Positions 20,165 through 29,440 of a stretch of DNA of 64,000 nt are shown here, in pieces. The DNA is from Novosphingobium sp. SG707. Lineage in GTDB: Bacteria; Pseudomonadota; Alphaproteobacteria; Sphingomonadales; Sphingomonadaceae. Position 1 is the stretch's first letter. Every line of letters starts with the position of its first letter. Position numbers and translations under genes: made by a program. Location: the NCBI RefSeq assembly GCF_012275515.1, contig NZ_JAAZQL010000005.1, forward strand, positions 124,001 through 188,000, given 5' to 3'. The notes beneath the pieces are model-generated. The model was not told where the DNA came from and did not search any database. It saw only the letters and a list, made by a program, of their open reading frames with translations.

Positions 20165-21772
20165 ATGACCGACAATTCAGCCGCGAATGGGCTCCTTCCA
20201 AAGATGACCAAGCGCGATCTGCTGGCCATGATTGGCAAGACGGCGGGCGCTTCGGCCATGTATATGGCCATGTCCAGCCTCAATCAGGCCCATGCCACCA
20301 CGTTCAAGGGCAAGCCCAAGCTGGAAGGCGACGTCAAGGGCGCCTCGGTGCTTATTCTGGGCGCGGGCGTGGCGGGGCTGGTGGCGGCTCTGGAGCTGAG
20401 CCGCGCGGGCTACAAGGTGCAGGTGCTGGAATATAACAATCGCGTGGGCGGCCGTTCGTGGACGCTGCGCGGCGGCGACAGCTTCACCGAACTGGGCGGG
20501 GCGACGCAGAATGTCGGTTTCGCGCCGGGCAATTATATCAACCCCGGCCCGTGGCGCCTGCCCTATGACCACAAGGGCATGATTTCTTACTGCAACGAAC
20601 TGGGCGTCGCGCTTGAACCGTTCATGCAGGTCAACACCAATGCCTTGCTGCACAACACGCAGGCCTTTGGCGGCAAGCCGATCCGTTACCGCGAGATTCA
20701 GGCCGATTTCATGGGCCATACCAGCGAGTTGCTGGCCAAGGCGGTGAACAAGCAGGCGCTGTCGGACGAAGTGACCAAGGAAGACGCCGAGATCCTGCTC
20801 GAAGCCCTGCGCGATTGGGGCTCGCTGGACAAGGACCTGCGCTATGTGAAGGGGCCGGAAAGCTCGGATCGCCGCGGCTGGGCCAAGAATCCGGGCGGCG
20901 GCCTTTCGGCCTATCCCATCCCGTCCGAACCGATGAAGTTTTCCACCGTCCTGCAATCGCACCTGTGGACCGGCCTGTCGGCGGGCTTTGGCATCGAGCG
21001 CCAGAGCTCGATCTTCCAGCCGGTGGGCGGCATGGACAATGTGGCCAAGGGCTTTGAAAAGCATGTCGGCCAGTTCGTGCGCTTCAACAGCAAGGTCGTG
21101 TCGATCAAGCAGGACGCCAAGGGCGTGACCGCCACGTTTGAGGACACCAAGACCGGCCAGCGCGGCACCGCCAGCGCCGATTATTGCCTCTGCACGATCC
21201 CGCTTTCGGTCCTTTCGCAGATCGACATGAATGTGGGCGACAAGATGGCCAATGCCATCCGCGCCGTGCCCTATGAGGCGGGCTTCAAGGTGGGCCTCGA
21301 ATTCAAGCGCCGCTTCTGGGAGCAGGACGACCATATCTTCGGCGGCATTTCCTATACCGATCTGCCGATCACCCAGATTTCGTACCCCTCCTCGCGCTAT
21401 GGCTCGACGGGTCCGGCCACCCTGCTGGGCGGCTACACCTTCGGTGCCTATGCCTATGAATTCACCTCGCTGCCGCCCGCCGAGCGTGTGGCCCGCGCGG
21501 TGGAATGGGGCGCGAAAATCCACCCGCAGTACAAGGACGAGTTCCTCAACGGCGTGGCGGTGGGCTGGCACCGCGTGCCATGGACGCAAGGCTGCTTTGG
21601 CAACTGGAGCCCCGAGGCGCGCAAGGAGCATTACGACAACCTGTGCCAGATCGATGGCCGCATCCTGCTGGCGGGCGAACATGCCTCGTTCATTCCGGCA
21701 TGGCAGGAAGGCGCGCTGACCTCCTCGCTCGACGCCATCGGGCGTCTGCATCAACGTGTTGTGGCAGGGTGA
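20165..21772 (+). CDS. flavin monoamine oxidase family protein, probably exported
   Basis: About 535 residues. The FAD dinucleotide fold is clear (VLILGAGVAGLVAALELSRAG followed by YNNRVGGRSWT), and the closing FAD motif GRILLAGEHASF near the C-terminus identifies the amine-oxidase/polyamine-oxidase family, which oxidises amines to imines. The N-terminus has MTKRDLLAMIGKTAGASAM, resembling a Tat signal but with Lys-Arg instead of twin Arg, so periplasmic location is likely but unproven. The ATG at 20165 has AGGA 8 bases upstream. A cytochrome c gene starts 5 bases after its stop, suggesting electrons go to cytochrome c rather than oxygen. The substrate amine is unknown. Confidence 0.85.
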   Translation: MTDNSAANGLLPKMTKRDLLAMIGKTAGASAMYMAMSSLNQAHATTFKGKPKLEGDVKGASVLILGAGVAGLVAALELSRAGYKVQVLEYNNRVGGRSWTLRGGDSFTELGGATQNVGFAPGNYINPGPWRLPYDHKGMISYCNELGVALEPFMQVNTNALLHNTQAFGGKPIRYREIQADFMGHTSELLAKAVNKQALSDEVTKEDAEILLEALRDWGSLDKDLRYVKGPESSDRRGWAKNPGGGLSAYPIPSEPMKFSTVLQSHLWTGLSAGFGIERQSSIFQPVGGMDNVAKGFEKHVGQFVRFNSKVVSIKQDAKGVTATFEDTKTGQRGTASADYCLCTIPLSVLSQIDMNVGDKMANAIRAVPYEAGFKVGLEFKRRFWEQDDHIFGGISYTDLPITQISYPSSRYGSTGPATLLGGYTFGAYAYEFTSLPPAERVARAVEWGAKIHPQYKDEFLNGVAVGWHRVPWTQGCFGNWSPEARKEHYDNLCQIDGRILLAGEHASFIPAWQEGALTSSLDAIGRLHQRVVAG

Positions 21773-21777
21773 AATCC

Positions 21778-22227
21778 ATGAAGAAGATCCTCTTTCCTCT
21801 CGTCGCCCTCGGGCTTGCCCTGTCCGCGCCCGCCCATGCCCAGCGCGGCGACGCGCAGCCCACCACGCTGATCGCCAAGCCCGGCGAAAAATCGGCAGGC
21901 GATGCCGATGGCGCTTTCGTCAGCCTGTTCAAATTCTCCGAACCCACCGGCGAAGCCATGTACAAGCGCGTCTGCGCCGGTTGCCACATGCCCGATGCCA
22001 AGGGCGCCAAGGCGGCGGGCATGTACCCCGCTCTGGCCGCCAACAAAAACCTCGCCTCGGCAGGCTACCCGCTCTACATCGTCCTGCACGGCAAGAACGG
22101 CATGCCCCCCGTCGGCAAGATGATGAGCGACCAGCAGGTGGCCGATGTGGTGAACTATGTGCGCACCAATTTCGGCAACAAGTACAAGGACAAGGTAACC
22201 GCCGCGGACGCCAAGGCGACGCGGTGA
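21778..22227 (+). CDS. class I c-type cytochrome partner of the amine oxidase
   Basis: A 149-residue periplasmic monohaem cytochrome: signal peptide MKKILFPLVALGLALSAPAHA, haem site CAGCH, a likely axial Met in GMPPVGKMM, and a closing helix VADVVNYVRTNF. It starts 5 bases after the flavoenzyme stop, so the two form an operon. The flavoprotein probably reduces this cytochrome, which passes electrons to the respiratory chain. A Lys-rich C-terminal tail (NKYKDKVTAADAK) may help docking. A GC-rich hairpin with a T-tract and then a partial composite repeat follow. Confidence 0.88.
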   Translation: MKKILFPLVALGLALSAPAHAQRGDAQPTTLIAKPGEKSAGDADGAFVSLFKFSEPTGEAMYKRVCAGCHMPDAKGAKAAGMYPALAANKNLASAGYPLYIVLHGKNGMPPVGKMMSDQQVADVVNYVRTNFGNKYKDKVTAADAKATR

Positions 22228-22272
22228 GGCGATGGGCGGGGTTTGCGCTCCGCCCGATAAGAAGTGCGAGGT

Positions 22273-22315
22273 GGGGCGGGGGAGGTTTCGGCTTTCCTCG
22301 CCCTGTTTTGTTTTT
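22273..22315 (+). terminator. probable terminator after the cytochrome c gene
   Basis: An imperfect GC stem (GGGGCGGGGGAGG pairing with CCTCGCCC at 22296-22303) followed by TGTTTTGTTTTT. Loop includes TTTCGG. Confidence 0.55.
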
Positions 22316-22330
22316 GGGGTTTAAGGGTTT

Positions 22331-22410
22331 GCCTCCGGCGGGCAAAGGGCGGGGGCCCTTTGCAATCCCGATAATGAGGGTGATTCGGGTCGAACAGACA
22401 TTGAAAGCCG
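22331..22410 (+). repeat. composite repeat, partial copy 4 (module A plus start of B)
   Basis: Module A is intact (GCAAAGGGC stem) and is followed by a diverged spacer and the first bases of module B (TGAAAGCC), where similarity stops abruptly. It lies about 100 bases 3' of the cytochrome gene, same sense. Confidence 0.8.
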
Positions 22411-22843
22411 TAGGTATTTTGTGACCTCAATCAACTAATGAGCAAGGCTTAGAAAGTGGTAGCTTTTTGACAGCTTCAAGAATCTAATTTTTTTCCAATA
22501 CTTTGGGTCGCGCACTTGGATTTCCATCATAAAAATCAATTACTTATATGAGATTGGCGGATTTGTTTGGGTTGCACTGTCAAGCCAATTATTTCAAAAT
22601 TTTTGCAGTGAACGCCCTTGCGTATGCAAAGGAAACTAAGGCAAAAGACCTCAGTTCGGTGGAAATCCAATGCTATCGGAGAAAAGAGTGAGAGATGGAG
22701 GCGTCCAATCCATGATGCCCCCTCCACAAGGGCTATCAGTCATCTCTCACTCTTTTCACACTCTCTTCTATCTTATCTATAAAGTCGAGAGTATTATTTT
22801 TTGTTTGGGAGTTGATTTATCGAAAATTAGAGATTTAAAATTT
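22411..22843. other. AT-rich island bounded by inverted partial repeats
   Basis: About 430 bases of strikingly AT-rich sequence in an otherwise very GC-rich window. It includes runs such as ATTTTTTTCC, TTATTTCAAAATTTTTG and AATTAGAGATTTAAAATTT. No frame with a ribosome site and plausible codon use was found; a 63-codon leftward frame (22536-22727) is not convincing. It contains the 17 bp inverted repeat at 22681-22757. Flanking repeat copies face each other. Possibly a decayed insertion or acquired fragment. Confidence 0.7.
22681..22757. repeat. long perfect hairpin in the AT-rich island
   Basis: Perfect 17 bp arms, GAAAAGAGTGAGAGATG (22681-22697) and its complement (22741-22757), enclosing 43 bases that themselves contain a TGGAGGC / GCCCCCTCCA-like inner stem. 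Could be a structured small RNA, a terminator-like fold or a remnant of mobile-element ends. Confidence 0.6.
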
Positions 22844-22882
22844 GGGATTGCAAAGGGCTTTCGCCCTTTGCCCGCCGGAGGC
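22844..22882 (-). repeat. composite repeat, module A only, copy 5
   Basis: Module A with a changed loop: CAAAGGGCTTTCGCCCTTTG keeps the stem while the loop differs from GGGG. It ends 26 bases past the stop of the leftward ABC-F gene and is in the same sense as that gene. Confidence 0.8.
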
Positions 22883-22908
22883 ATCTTTCAAAGCCCCCAA
22901 AAAATCTC

Positions 22909-24777
22909 TTATCCCTCCAGCTTTTCCACCAACGTCATCCAATGGGCCTCGGCTGCGGCGGTTTCGGCCTCCAGCGTTTCGCGCATTTGGCCCAGCTTGC
23001 CGATGTTCATGCCCTTGAGCGCAGGCGGCGCCTTGGCGGGGTCGGACAGGGCCACATCCACTTCAGCGATCCGGGCCTGCAATTTGGCCATGTCCTTTTC
23101 GGCCTTGGCGACCTTTTTCTGCAATTCCTTCACCTCGGCCCAGGCAAGGTTGTTGGCTTTGACAGCGGCGGAGGGCGCGGGTTTTCCGCTGCCCTCCGCG
23201 GGCGCCGCCTTGGGCTGGTTCCGGCCGAGGATGAAGTCGATGTAATCCTCGATGCTGCCATCATAGGGCTCGGCGGCCCCGCCATCGACCAGCACGAGGC
23301 GGTCGGCGGTCATTTCGACCATGTGGCGGTCGTGGCTGATGAGGATCACCGCGCCCTGGTAATCATTCAACGCCTGCACCAGGGCTTCGCGCGCATCGAC
23401 GTCAAGGTGGTTGGTCGGTTCGTCGAGGATGAGCAGATGCGGCGCATCGCGCGTCACCAGCGCGAGGGCCAGACGCGCGCGCTCGCCGCCTGAAAGCTGG
23501 CTGACGGAGGTGGTTGCCTTGGGGCCGGAAAAGCCGAAACGGCCAAGCTGGGCGCGCACCGCGCTTTCGGGCTTGCCCTGCATCGCGCGGGCCATATGCA
23601 CCAGCGGCGTGTCGCCGCCTGCCAGTTCTTCTACCTGATACTGGGTGAAATAGCCGATGTTGAGCTTGCCCGCCGTGACCATCTCGCCCTCCATCGCGGG
23701 GAGCTGTCCGGCCAGCAGGCGCGCCAGCGTGGTCTTGCCGTTGCCGTTGCGGCCCAGCAGGGCGATGCGGTCATCCGGGTCGATACGCAGGTTGAGCCGC
23801 CGCAGGATCGGCGTGTCGCCATAGCCCACCGCCGCGTGGTCCAGCGTGATCAGCGGCGGGCGCAATTCGGCCGGATCGGGGAAGTTGAACGAGAGCGAGG
23901 GATCCTCGATCATCCCCAGAACCGGCTGCATCTTGGCCAGCATCTTGGCGCGCGACTGGGCCTGCTTGGCGGTGCTGGCGCGGGCCGAATTGCGGCGGAC
24001 GTAATCTTCCAGCTTGGCGCGCTGGGCATCCTGCGCGGCCTTGGCGGCGGCGGCTTGCGCTGCGCGTTCGGCGCGCTGGCGTTCGAACGAATCATATCCG
24101 CCCGCGTAAAGCGTCAGCTTGCCGCCCTGAAGATGCAGGATTGTATCGACCACATTGTTGAGCAGATCGCGCTCATGGCTGATGATCAGCAGCGTGCCGG
24201 GATAGGCGCGCAGGAAGTTTTCCAGCCAGAGCGTGGCTTCCAGATCGAGGTGGTTCGAGGGTTCGTCGAGCAGCAGCACATCGGGCTGCGAAAACAGCAG
24301 CGCGGCCAGCGCCACGCGCATTTTCCAGCCGCCCGAATAGGAATCGAGCGGCTGCGCCTGCATCTCCTCGGTAAAGCCAAGGCCCAGCAGGATGCGCGCC
24401 GCGCGGGCAGGCCCGGTATATGCGTCAATCGCGATCAGTCGGTCATGCACATCGCCCAAACGGTGCGGATCGGCCGATGTTTCGGCTTCCTCCAGCAGCG
24501 CGGCGCGCTCGGTATCGGCGGCCAGCACGGTTTCAAACGGCGTGGCGGTGCCGGTCGGCGCTTCCTGCGCGATATAGCCCAGACGCGAGCGGCGCGGCAT
24601 GTCGATGCTGCCGTCGTCGGGTTCCAGCTCGCCGATGATGGCTTTGACCAGCGTTGATTTGCCCGCGCCATTGCGCCCGACAAGACCCACCCGCGCGCCC
24701 GTGGGCAGGGCAGCGCTGGCGCGATCAATAATGGTGCGGCCGCCGAGGCGCACGGTGACATCGGAAATGTTCAGCAT
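22909..24777 (-). CDS. ABC-F family ATPase (YheS/Uup-like), ribosome-associated
   Basis: A 622-residue soluble protein with two ATPase domains and no membrane segments. First domain: Walker A GRNGAGKS, signature YSGGWKMR, Walker [12 protein letters not shown]. The charged linker includes [18 protein letters not shown]. Second domain: [29 protein letters not shown]-terminal coiled-coil extension ([20 protein letters not shown]) follows, as in Uup/YheS members. ABC-F proteins act on the ribosome E site to rescue or regulate translation; resistance variants exist but nothing here suggests one. A single gene transcribed leftward into a repeat. Confidence 0.9.
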   Translation of the reverse strand: MLNISDVTVRLGGRTIIDRASAALPTGARVGLVGRNGAGKSTLVKAIIGELEPDDGSIDMPRRSRLGYIAQEAPTGTATPFETVLAADTERAALLEEAETSADPHRLGDVHDRLIAIDAYTGPARAARILLGLGFTEEMQAQPLDSYSGGWKMRVALAALLFSQPDVLLLDEPSNHLDLEATLWLENFLRAYPGTLLIISHERDLLNNVVDTILHLQGGKLTLYAGGYDSFERQRAERAAQAAAAKAAQDAQRAKLEDYVRRNSARASTAKQAQSRAKMLAKMQPVLGMIEDPSLSFNFPDPAELRPPLITLDHAAVGYGDTPILRRLNLRIDPDDRIALLGRNGNGKTTLARLLAGQLPAMEGEMVTAGKLNIGYFTQYQVEELAGGDTPLVHMARAMQGKPESAVRAQLGRFGFSGPKATTSVSQLSGGERARLALALVTRDAPHLLILDEPTNHLDVDAREALVQALNDYQGAVILISHDRHMVEMTADRLVLVDGGAAEPYDGSIEDYIDFILGRNQPKAAPAEGSGKPAPSAAVKANNLAWAEVKELQKKVAKAEKDMAKLQARIAEVDVALSDPAKAPPALKGMNIGKLGQMRETLEAETAAAEAHWMTLVEKLEG

Positions 24778-24857
24778 CCGCGCCGCCTAGCAGGCAAGGC
24801 GCGCGAGGGCCAGCCCAGCTTTGCGTCTTGCGCCATTTGGCGCTATGGGGCCGCGCC

Positions 24858-25679
24858 ATGATCACCGTTGCCGCGCTTTATCACTTCACCCCCTTTGCCG
24901 AACCTGCGTCCCTGCGCGAGCCTTTGCTGGCGCTTTGCGAGGAGCAGGCGATCAAGGGCACGCTGCTGCTGGCGGGCGAGGGGATCAATGGCACCATCGC
25001 GGGCAGCGCGCAGGGGATCGCCGCCGTGATCGAGCATATCCGCGCGCTGCCGGGCTGCGCCGGGCTGGAGGTCAAATATTCGCACGCCGCCGCCATGCCC
25101 TTTGGCCGGATGAAGGTGCGCATGAAGCGCGAGATCGTCACCATGGGCGTGCCCGGCGTCGATCCGCTCTCGATTGTCGGCACCTATGTCGAGCCGCAGG
25201 ACTGGAACGCGCTGATTGCCGACCCGGAAACCATCGTGATCGACACGCGCAACCATTACGAGGTGGTGGCCGGGACCTTTCAGCGCGCCATCGACCCCAA
25301 CACGCGCTCTTTCCGCGAATTTCCCGATTGGTTCCGTAGCCAAAGGGACCAACTGCTGGGAGAGGGCAAGCAGCCCAAGGTCGCGATGTTCTGCACCGGG
25401 GGCATCCGTTGCGAAAAATCCACCGCTTTCCTGAAATCCGAGGGCGTTGAGCAGGTCTATCACCTCAAGGGCGGCATCCTCAATTACCTCGAAAAGGTGC
25501 CTGCGCAGCAAAGCCTGTGGGAGGGCGAATGCTTCGTCTTTGATGAGCGCGTGACGCTGGGCCATGGCCTTGCGCTGGGCAGCCATGTGTCCTGCGCGGC
25601 CTGCGGCGCGCCGGTGGGCGAGGCAGAGCAGGCCTCGCCGCTCTATATCGCCGGGGAAACCTGTCCGGCCTGCGCCTAA
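24858..25679 (+). CDS. trhO: tRNA uridine(34) hydroxylase, rhodanese type (TrhO/YceA)
   Basis: A 273-residue enzyme that hydroxylates U34 of certain tRNAs. The N-terminal domain ([17 protein letters not shown]) is the acylphosphatase-like part typical of the family; the rhodanese domain carries the conserved Cys179 in [12 protein letters not shown]. The C-terminus has CAAC and CPAC pairs, a possible metal site. The ATG at 24858 gives the standard family start ([10 protein letters not shown]); a TTG 30 bases upstream is less likely. No clear ribosome site is seen, so the start may be leaderless or weak. Divergent from the ABC-F gene. Confidence 0.88.
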   Translation: MITVAALYHFTPFAEPASLREPLLALCEEQAIKGTLLLAGEGINGTIAGSAQGIAAVIEHIRALPGCAGLEVKYSHAAAMPFGRMKVRMKREIVTMGVPGVDPLSIVGTYVEPQDWNALIADPETIVIDTRNHYEVVAGTFQRAIDPNTRSFREFPDWFRSQRDQLLGEGKQPKVAMFCTGGIRCEKSTAFLKSEGVEQVYHLKGGILNYLEKVPAQQSLWEGECFVFDERVTLGHGLALGSHVSCAACGAPVGEAEQASPLYIAGETCPACA

Positions 25680-25741
25680 AATCGCGCTCCATATCAACGC
25701 GCTCCTTGCAGCGCGCCAGCCCCATGCCCAGATAGGGGCGC

Positions 25742-26731
25742 ATGAGCCAGTCCATCCCCCTGTCCGTCCTCGATCTTGTCCCCGTGCTCGAAGGCGGCAC
25801 GCTGCATGAGGCCTATGCCCATGCCGCCGCCCTTGCCGCCCATGCCGAGGGCGAGGGATTTGCGCGATACTGGGTGGCCGAGCATCACGGTATGCCCGGC
25901 ATCGGCGGGGCGGCCACTTCGGTGGTGCTGGCGCATGTGGGCGGGCATACGTCGCGCATCCGCATCGGGTCGGGCGGGATCATGCTGCCCAACCATGCGC
26001 CTTTGCAGATTGCCGAGCAATTCGGCACGCTTGACGCGCTCTATCCGGGACGGATCGATCTGGCGCTTGGCCGCGCGCCAGGGTCGGACGGGCGGGTGGC
26101 GATGGCGCTGCGCCATGGCGATCCCGATGCCTTCCCGCAGCAGGTGATGGAATTGCAGGCCTATTTCGCAGGTGACGCGCGGGCGGGCTTTCCCGCCGTG
26201 CCGGGCGCGGGGGCGAGGCCGGAGATGTGGGTGCTGGGGTCCAGCACCTATGGCGCGCAACTGGCCGCCGCGATGGGCCTGCCCTATGGCTTTGCCTCGC
26301 ATTTCGCGCCCGCCATGCTGGATGAAGCGGTGGATGTCTATCGCCGCTTGTTCCGCCCCTCGGCGGTGCTGGACCGGCCGCATGTGATGGTGGCCTGCAA
26401 TGTGTTTGCGGCCGACACGGCGGAAGAGGCCCGGTTTCTGGCCTCGACGATGCAGCAGGGCTTTGTCGCGCTGCGCACCGGGCAGGGCGGGGGACGGGTA
26501 AAGCCGCCGGTGGAAAATTATTACGAGAACCTGCCCGCGCCTCATCGCGCCATGCTGGATCAGGTGATGGCCTGCACCGCCATTGGTACGCAGGGCGATG
26601 TCGAGGCGATGCTGCGTCGCCTGATCGCGCGGACCGGGGCGGACGAGATCATCGTTGCGGGCCAGATGTTCGATCAGGAAGCGCGGCGGCGCAGCTTTTC
26701 TATTGCGGCGGCAGCGATGCGGGCGCTGTGA
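25742..26731 (+). CDS. LLM-class flavin-dependent oxidoreductase (luciferase-like)
   Basis: A 329-residue TIM-barrel protein of the bacterial luciferase superfamily. Motifs include [41 protein letters not shown] and a late [10 protein letters not shown]. This type (MsnO8/YhbW-like) uses FMN or F420, probably with a partner reductase that is absent here. The substrate is unknown. The gene starts 62 bp after trhO and overlaps by 32 bp the 3' end of the convergent DUF2478 gene. Confidence 0.85.
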   Translation: MSQSIPLSVLDLVPVLEGGTLHEAYAHAAALAAHAEGEGFARYWVAEHHGMPGIGGAATSVVLAHVGGHTSRIRIGSGGIMLPNHAPLQIAEQFGTLDALYPGRIDLALGRAPGSDGRVAMALRHGDPDAFPQQVMELQAYFAGDARAGFPAVPGAGARPEMWVLGSSTYGAQLAAAMGLPYGFASHFAPAMLDEAVDVYRRLFRPSAVLDRPHVMVACNVFAADTAEEARFLASTMQQGFVALRTGQGGGRVKPPVENYYENLPAPHRAMLDQVMACTAIGTQGDVEAMLRRLIARTGADEIIVAGQMFDQEARRRSFSIAAAAMRAL

Positions 26732-27236
26732 TCTGTTCCAGCCAGCCTTCGACCGCGGCAAGGTCGGGCGGCAGGGTCTGGGCATAGGGTCCGGCAAATT
26801 CGGCCCATGCCCCGACAAAACGGGGCGAGATCGTCAGCAGCACCGGCACCCCCTGATCCAGCGCCGCCAACAGGCAGGAGAGCAGACCGCTGCCCGCCTC
26901 GGCCTCCATCTTGCCGAACTTGCTCAGGATAAGCAGGTCGCAGGGTTGGGACAGGCGCGCCTCCACCCATGCCGCCGCCGAAACCAGCGCGCCTGAATCG
27001 AGCGTGCAGCCCTGCGCCTCGCAGCCCAGATCCTGACCCAGCGGGAAACGCGCGCCATCGTGGATGCTGACCAGTGTGCCGGGCGAGCAATCCTCGCCGC
27101 TGGCCGGTGGCTCCTCGATTACGCCCGCTATGCGCAGCGATTCGCTCCAGCGCGCGACGATCTGCGCCAGCAGGGCTTGCGCGCTGGCGGATCGCTCGGC
27201 CATGATCGCGCCAAGGATGGGGGCCAGAGAGTTCAA
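26700..27236 (-). CDS. DUF2478 domain protein
   Basis: A 178-residue cytoplasmic protein with a degenerate NTPase-like start ([22 protein letters not shown]) and the family signature [15 protein letters not shown], which in relatives reads N-R-F-G-K-x-E-A-E-G. DUF2478 proteins often neighbour molybdate or molybdopterin genes, but none is here. The Walker A Gly-Lys is missing. The start is uncertain: a TTG at 27236 covers the conserved first strand, whereas the first ATG at 27203 would remove it. No good ribosome site is visible for either. Confidence 0.68.
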   Translation of the reverse strand: MNSLAPILGAIMAERSASAQALLAQIVARWSESLRIAGVIEEPPASGEDCSPGTLVSIHDGARFPLGQDLGCEAQGCTLDSGALVSAAAWVEARLSQPCDLLILSKFGKMEAEAGSGLLSCLLAALDQGVPVLLTISPRFVGAWAEFAGPYAQTLPPDLAAVEGWLEQITAPASLPPQ

Positions 27237-27258
27237 AGGCGCTTTTTTCCGCTCAGCT

Positions 27259-27351
27259 TCATCGTGCCGTCCAGCCGCCTGCGATGGGCCGCGCCAATGC
27301 GGGCGCGGCGATCAGCAATCCGGCCATCAGCACTGCCAATCCTGCCTTCAT
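27259..27351 (-). CDS. candidate microprotein with signal-peptide character
   Basis: A 30-codon frame, MKAGLAVLMAGLLIAAPALA followed by ten residues, preceded by AGGA seven bases before the ATG at 27351. It reads like a complete signal peptide with almost no mature part. It ends 23 bases before the DUF2478 start; a second tiny frame overlaps its stop (ATGA). It may be a leader peptide, a decayed gene, or chance. Confidence 0.3.
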   Translation of the reverse strand: MKAGLAVLMAGLLIAAPALARPIAGGWTAR

Positions 27352-27472
27352 TCCCGCATCCTTTCATGGCGAAACCCGCCCGACGATGACGCCGCGCGCG
27401 GACAAACGCAAGGGTGCCTGTCAGGCCACCCCCGCCGCGCAGCGGCTATCCATCACCATAAAAATACCCACC

Positions 27473-27520
27473 CCAGTAACGGGATTGCAAAAGGGCCCCC
27501 GCCCTTTGCCCGCCGGAGGC
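27473..27520 (-). repeat. composite repeat, module A only, copy 6
   Basis: Module A with CCAGTAAC-like outer sequence shared with copy 3 and one extra A in one stem arm (GCAAAAGGGC). It lies 10 bases past the stop of the leftward LacI-type gene, again in the same sense as the gene. Confidence 0.82.
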
Positions 27521-27530
27521 AAACTTCCTT

Positions 27531-28523
27531 TTACCCCCTCGGCGACGCGCAGGAATCGCGCAGGATGATCTCGAAATCCAGATAGTCGCGCGGAGCCTTG
27601 TCGGGCGAGACGATGGATTCCACCCCCGCCGCGCCCATTGCCTCCAGCGGCTGGCGCACGGTGGTCAGTGCGGGCGAGATCAGGCGACTCATCGGCGTAT
27701 CGTCAAAGCCGATGATGGAGAGATCCTCGGGCACGGACAGCCCGAATTCGCGCGCGGCCATCAGCGCGCCCACCGCCATTTCGTCATTCGAGGCAAAGAT
27801 CGCCGTGGGCCGCTCGGGAAGGGCAAGCAGGCTGCGGGTCGCCTCCAGCCCCGATTGCAGGTCGAAATAGCCCTGCGCCACCAGCGCCGGTTCAAGCTCC
27901 AGCCCGGCCTCGACCAGCGACTGGCAATAGCCGTCATAGCGCAAGGTGGCGCCGAAATGCTGGGGGTGGCCGCGCACGAAACCGATGCGGCGGTGGCCCA
28001 GACCCAGCAGATGCGCCATGATCGCCTTGCTGGCCCCGCGTTCATCGGTGGAGATATGCCGCAACTCATCGCCGTGCGTCGCCGAAATCAGCGCGATCCG
28101 CCCGCCCAGCTTGCGCACGCTTTCGACAAAATCGGTGTTTTCCGACAAAGGTGGGCTGAGCAAAATACCATCGGGGGCAATCGTGGCGAACAGGCGCCGG
28201 ACCAGACCCAGCAGATCCTCGTCCTGACTGTTCACCGGCTCGACCACCAGATGATAGCCCAATTCCCGGCACCGCCGCGCCGCACCGATATGCAGCGCGG
28301 AAATATAGCTGGGGTTGGGATTGTCATAGAGATGCGCGATCAGGAAGGAGCGTCCGCCCGCAAGGCGGCTGGCCGCGCGATTGGGCTTGTAATCCAGCTC
28401 GCGCGCGGCGGCATGCACGCGTTCCTTCACCTGCGCACGCACATGCGGCTCTTCGTTCAGCACGCGCGAAACGGTCTTGATCGAAACGCCCGCGCGCTCG
28501 GCCACATCCTTGATGGTGGTCAC
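27531..28523 (-). CDS. LacI-family transcriptional regulator
   Basis: A 330-residue repressor. The helix-turn-helix is at the very start (TIKDVAERAGVSIKTVSRVLN) followed by the hinge helix (PNRAASRLAGG) and a periplasmic-binding-protein-like sensor domain (GLGHRRIGFVRG, IFASNDEMAVG). It probably binds a sugar or sugar phosphate. The GTG at 28523 has AGAGGA five bases upstream; a TTG at 28547 lacks one. No sugar-use genes adjoin, so its targets lie elsewhere. A candidate operator is 58 to 73 bp upstream, suggesting autoregulation. Confidence 0.88.
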   Translation of the reverse strand: MTTIKDVAERAGVSIKTVSRVLNEEPHVRAQVKERVHAAARELDYKPNRAASRLAGGRSFLIAHLYDNPNPSYISALHIGAARRCRELGYHLVVEPVNSQDEDLLGLVRRLFATIAPDGILLSPPLSENTDFVESVRKLGGRIALISATHGDELRHISTDERGASKAIMAHLLGLGHRRIGFVRGHPQHFGATLRYDGYCQSLVEAGLELEPALVAQGYFDLQSGLEATRSLLALPERPTAIFASNDEMAVGALMAAREFGLSVPEDLSIIGFDDTPMSRLISPALTTVRQPLEAMGAAGVESIVSPDKAPRDYLDFEIILRDSCASPRG

Positions 28524-28580
28524 GACTATCCTCTGCCTGCGCCGCAAAAGCGATAATTGCCCCCGCTTTCGGCGCTCCTT

Positions 28581-28596
28581 ATGTTACCGTTGTCAT
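28581..28596. promoter_or_regulatory. candidate LacI-type operator upstream of the regulator gene
   Basis: ATGTTACCGTTGTCAT, an imperfect dyad centred on CG (28588-28589), the hallmark of LacI-family operators. Ten of 16 positions are symmetric. Its position between the regulator start and the next gene suits autoregulation. Confidence 0.4.
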
Positions 28597-28678
28597 AGGG
28601 AGACTAGAGCGCAAAGACACACGATTTCAACCTGTTTTTTCACAGGGTTCAAATAGACAAATACTAACGATGGAAATT

Positions 28679-29440
28679 TTAGCGCCAACCCTTGTCTCTG
28701 GCCGCTTTTTCCTGCGCCGCATCCATCGGTTCGCCCACGGCCATATCCTGTGCGATGGCCATGACGGCGGCATCGGCCGACCCGGCCTGACGATATTGCG
28801 CGCCCGAGGCGTCCGATCCCGGCATCACATGCTCCAGCCGCCAGCCATCGCCGCCATGGCAGGCGATGCCCGAGGCCGAAGCGCCGGAAAAGGCGCGGCA
28901 CACCGCCCCGTCGCCCCGCCGGAACGTGGCGATCATCCGCGTCGATCCTTCATTGGCGGCCAGTTGCCGGTCCAGCGCATGGGCCAGATCGCCCGAGGCC
29001 AGCAGCGCGCCGCCCTTGGCCGTGATCGGCCCTTCGCTGCGCATCATCTGGCCGCCCAGGAACAGGCCCATGACCAGCGCGGCGGCAATCGCTCCGCCAA
29101 ACCATTTGCGCTGCGACAGGGGAACGCGGGGCTGTGCCGCCTTGGCCTCCTCGGCCTTTCTGCGGCGCACCTGCGCCAGGTCGATGACGGGGGCGGGCGG
29201 GGCTTCGGCGGGGGCTTCGGCCGACTGTGCCTTGCGGATCATCGCCTCCCACGCCGGGGGCACAGGCTCCTGCGCCACGCCCGCAAAATGGCCCTGCAGC
29301 CGCTCGCGCAGCCCACACTCGCGCGCAATCGCCTCGGCAAGGTCAAGGTCGCTCAGCGCGGCCAGCGTCACCTTGGCGCGGGCGGCCTCGTCCATTTCGC
29401 CATCGACATAGGCCATGATTTCTTCGCGGCTGATGCTCAT
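28679..29440 (-). CDS. membrane-anchored anti-sigma factor of the ECF pair
   Basis: A 253-residue protein. The N-terminal cytoplasmic part (MSISREEIMAYVDGEMDEAA) is typical of anti-sigma domains, but the zinc-binding His-x3-Cys-x2-Cys is absent. One TM helix (GGAIAAALVMGLFLGG near residue 125) leads to a periplasmic domain with two Cys (GAVCRAFSG and GIACHGGD), perhaps a disulfide. The ATG overlaps the sigma gene stop by 4 bp (ATGA) and GGGAGAAG precedes it inside that gene, so expression should be coupled. It presumably holds the sigma factor inactive until an envelope signal arrives. Confidence 0.85.
   Translation of the reverse strand: MSISREEIMAYVDGEMDEAARAKVTLAALSDLDLAEAIARECGLRERLQGHFAGVAQEPVPPAWEAMIRKAQSAEAPAEAPPAPVIDLAQVRRRKAEEAKAAQPRVPLSQRKWFGGAIAAALVMGLFLGGQMMRSEGPITAKGGALLASGDLAHALDRQLAANEGSTRMIATFRRGDGAVCRAFSGASASGIACHGGDGWRLEHVMPGSDASGAQYRQAGSADAAVMAIAQDMAVGEPMDAAQEKAARDKGWR

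Noticed and set aside
22536..22727. 63-codon leftward frame in the AT-rich island
   Set aside because: No ribosome site, no recognisable motif, and it overlaps the long inverted repeat; best read as chance.
26700..27236. Molybdate transport locus around the DUF2478 gene
   Set aside because: No mod, moa or moe gene is present nearby and the Walker A motif is degenerate.
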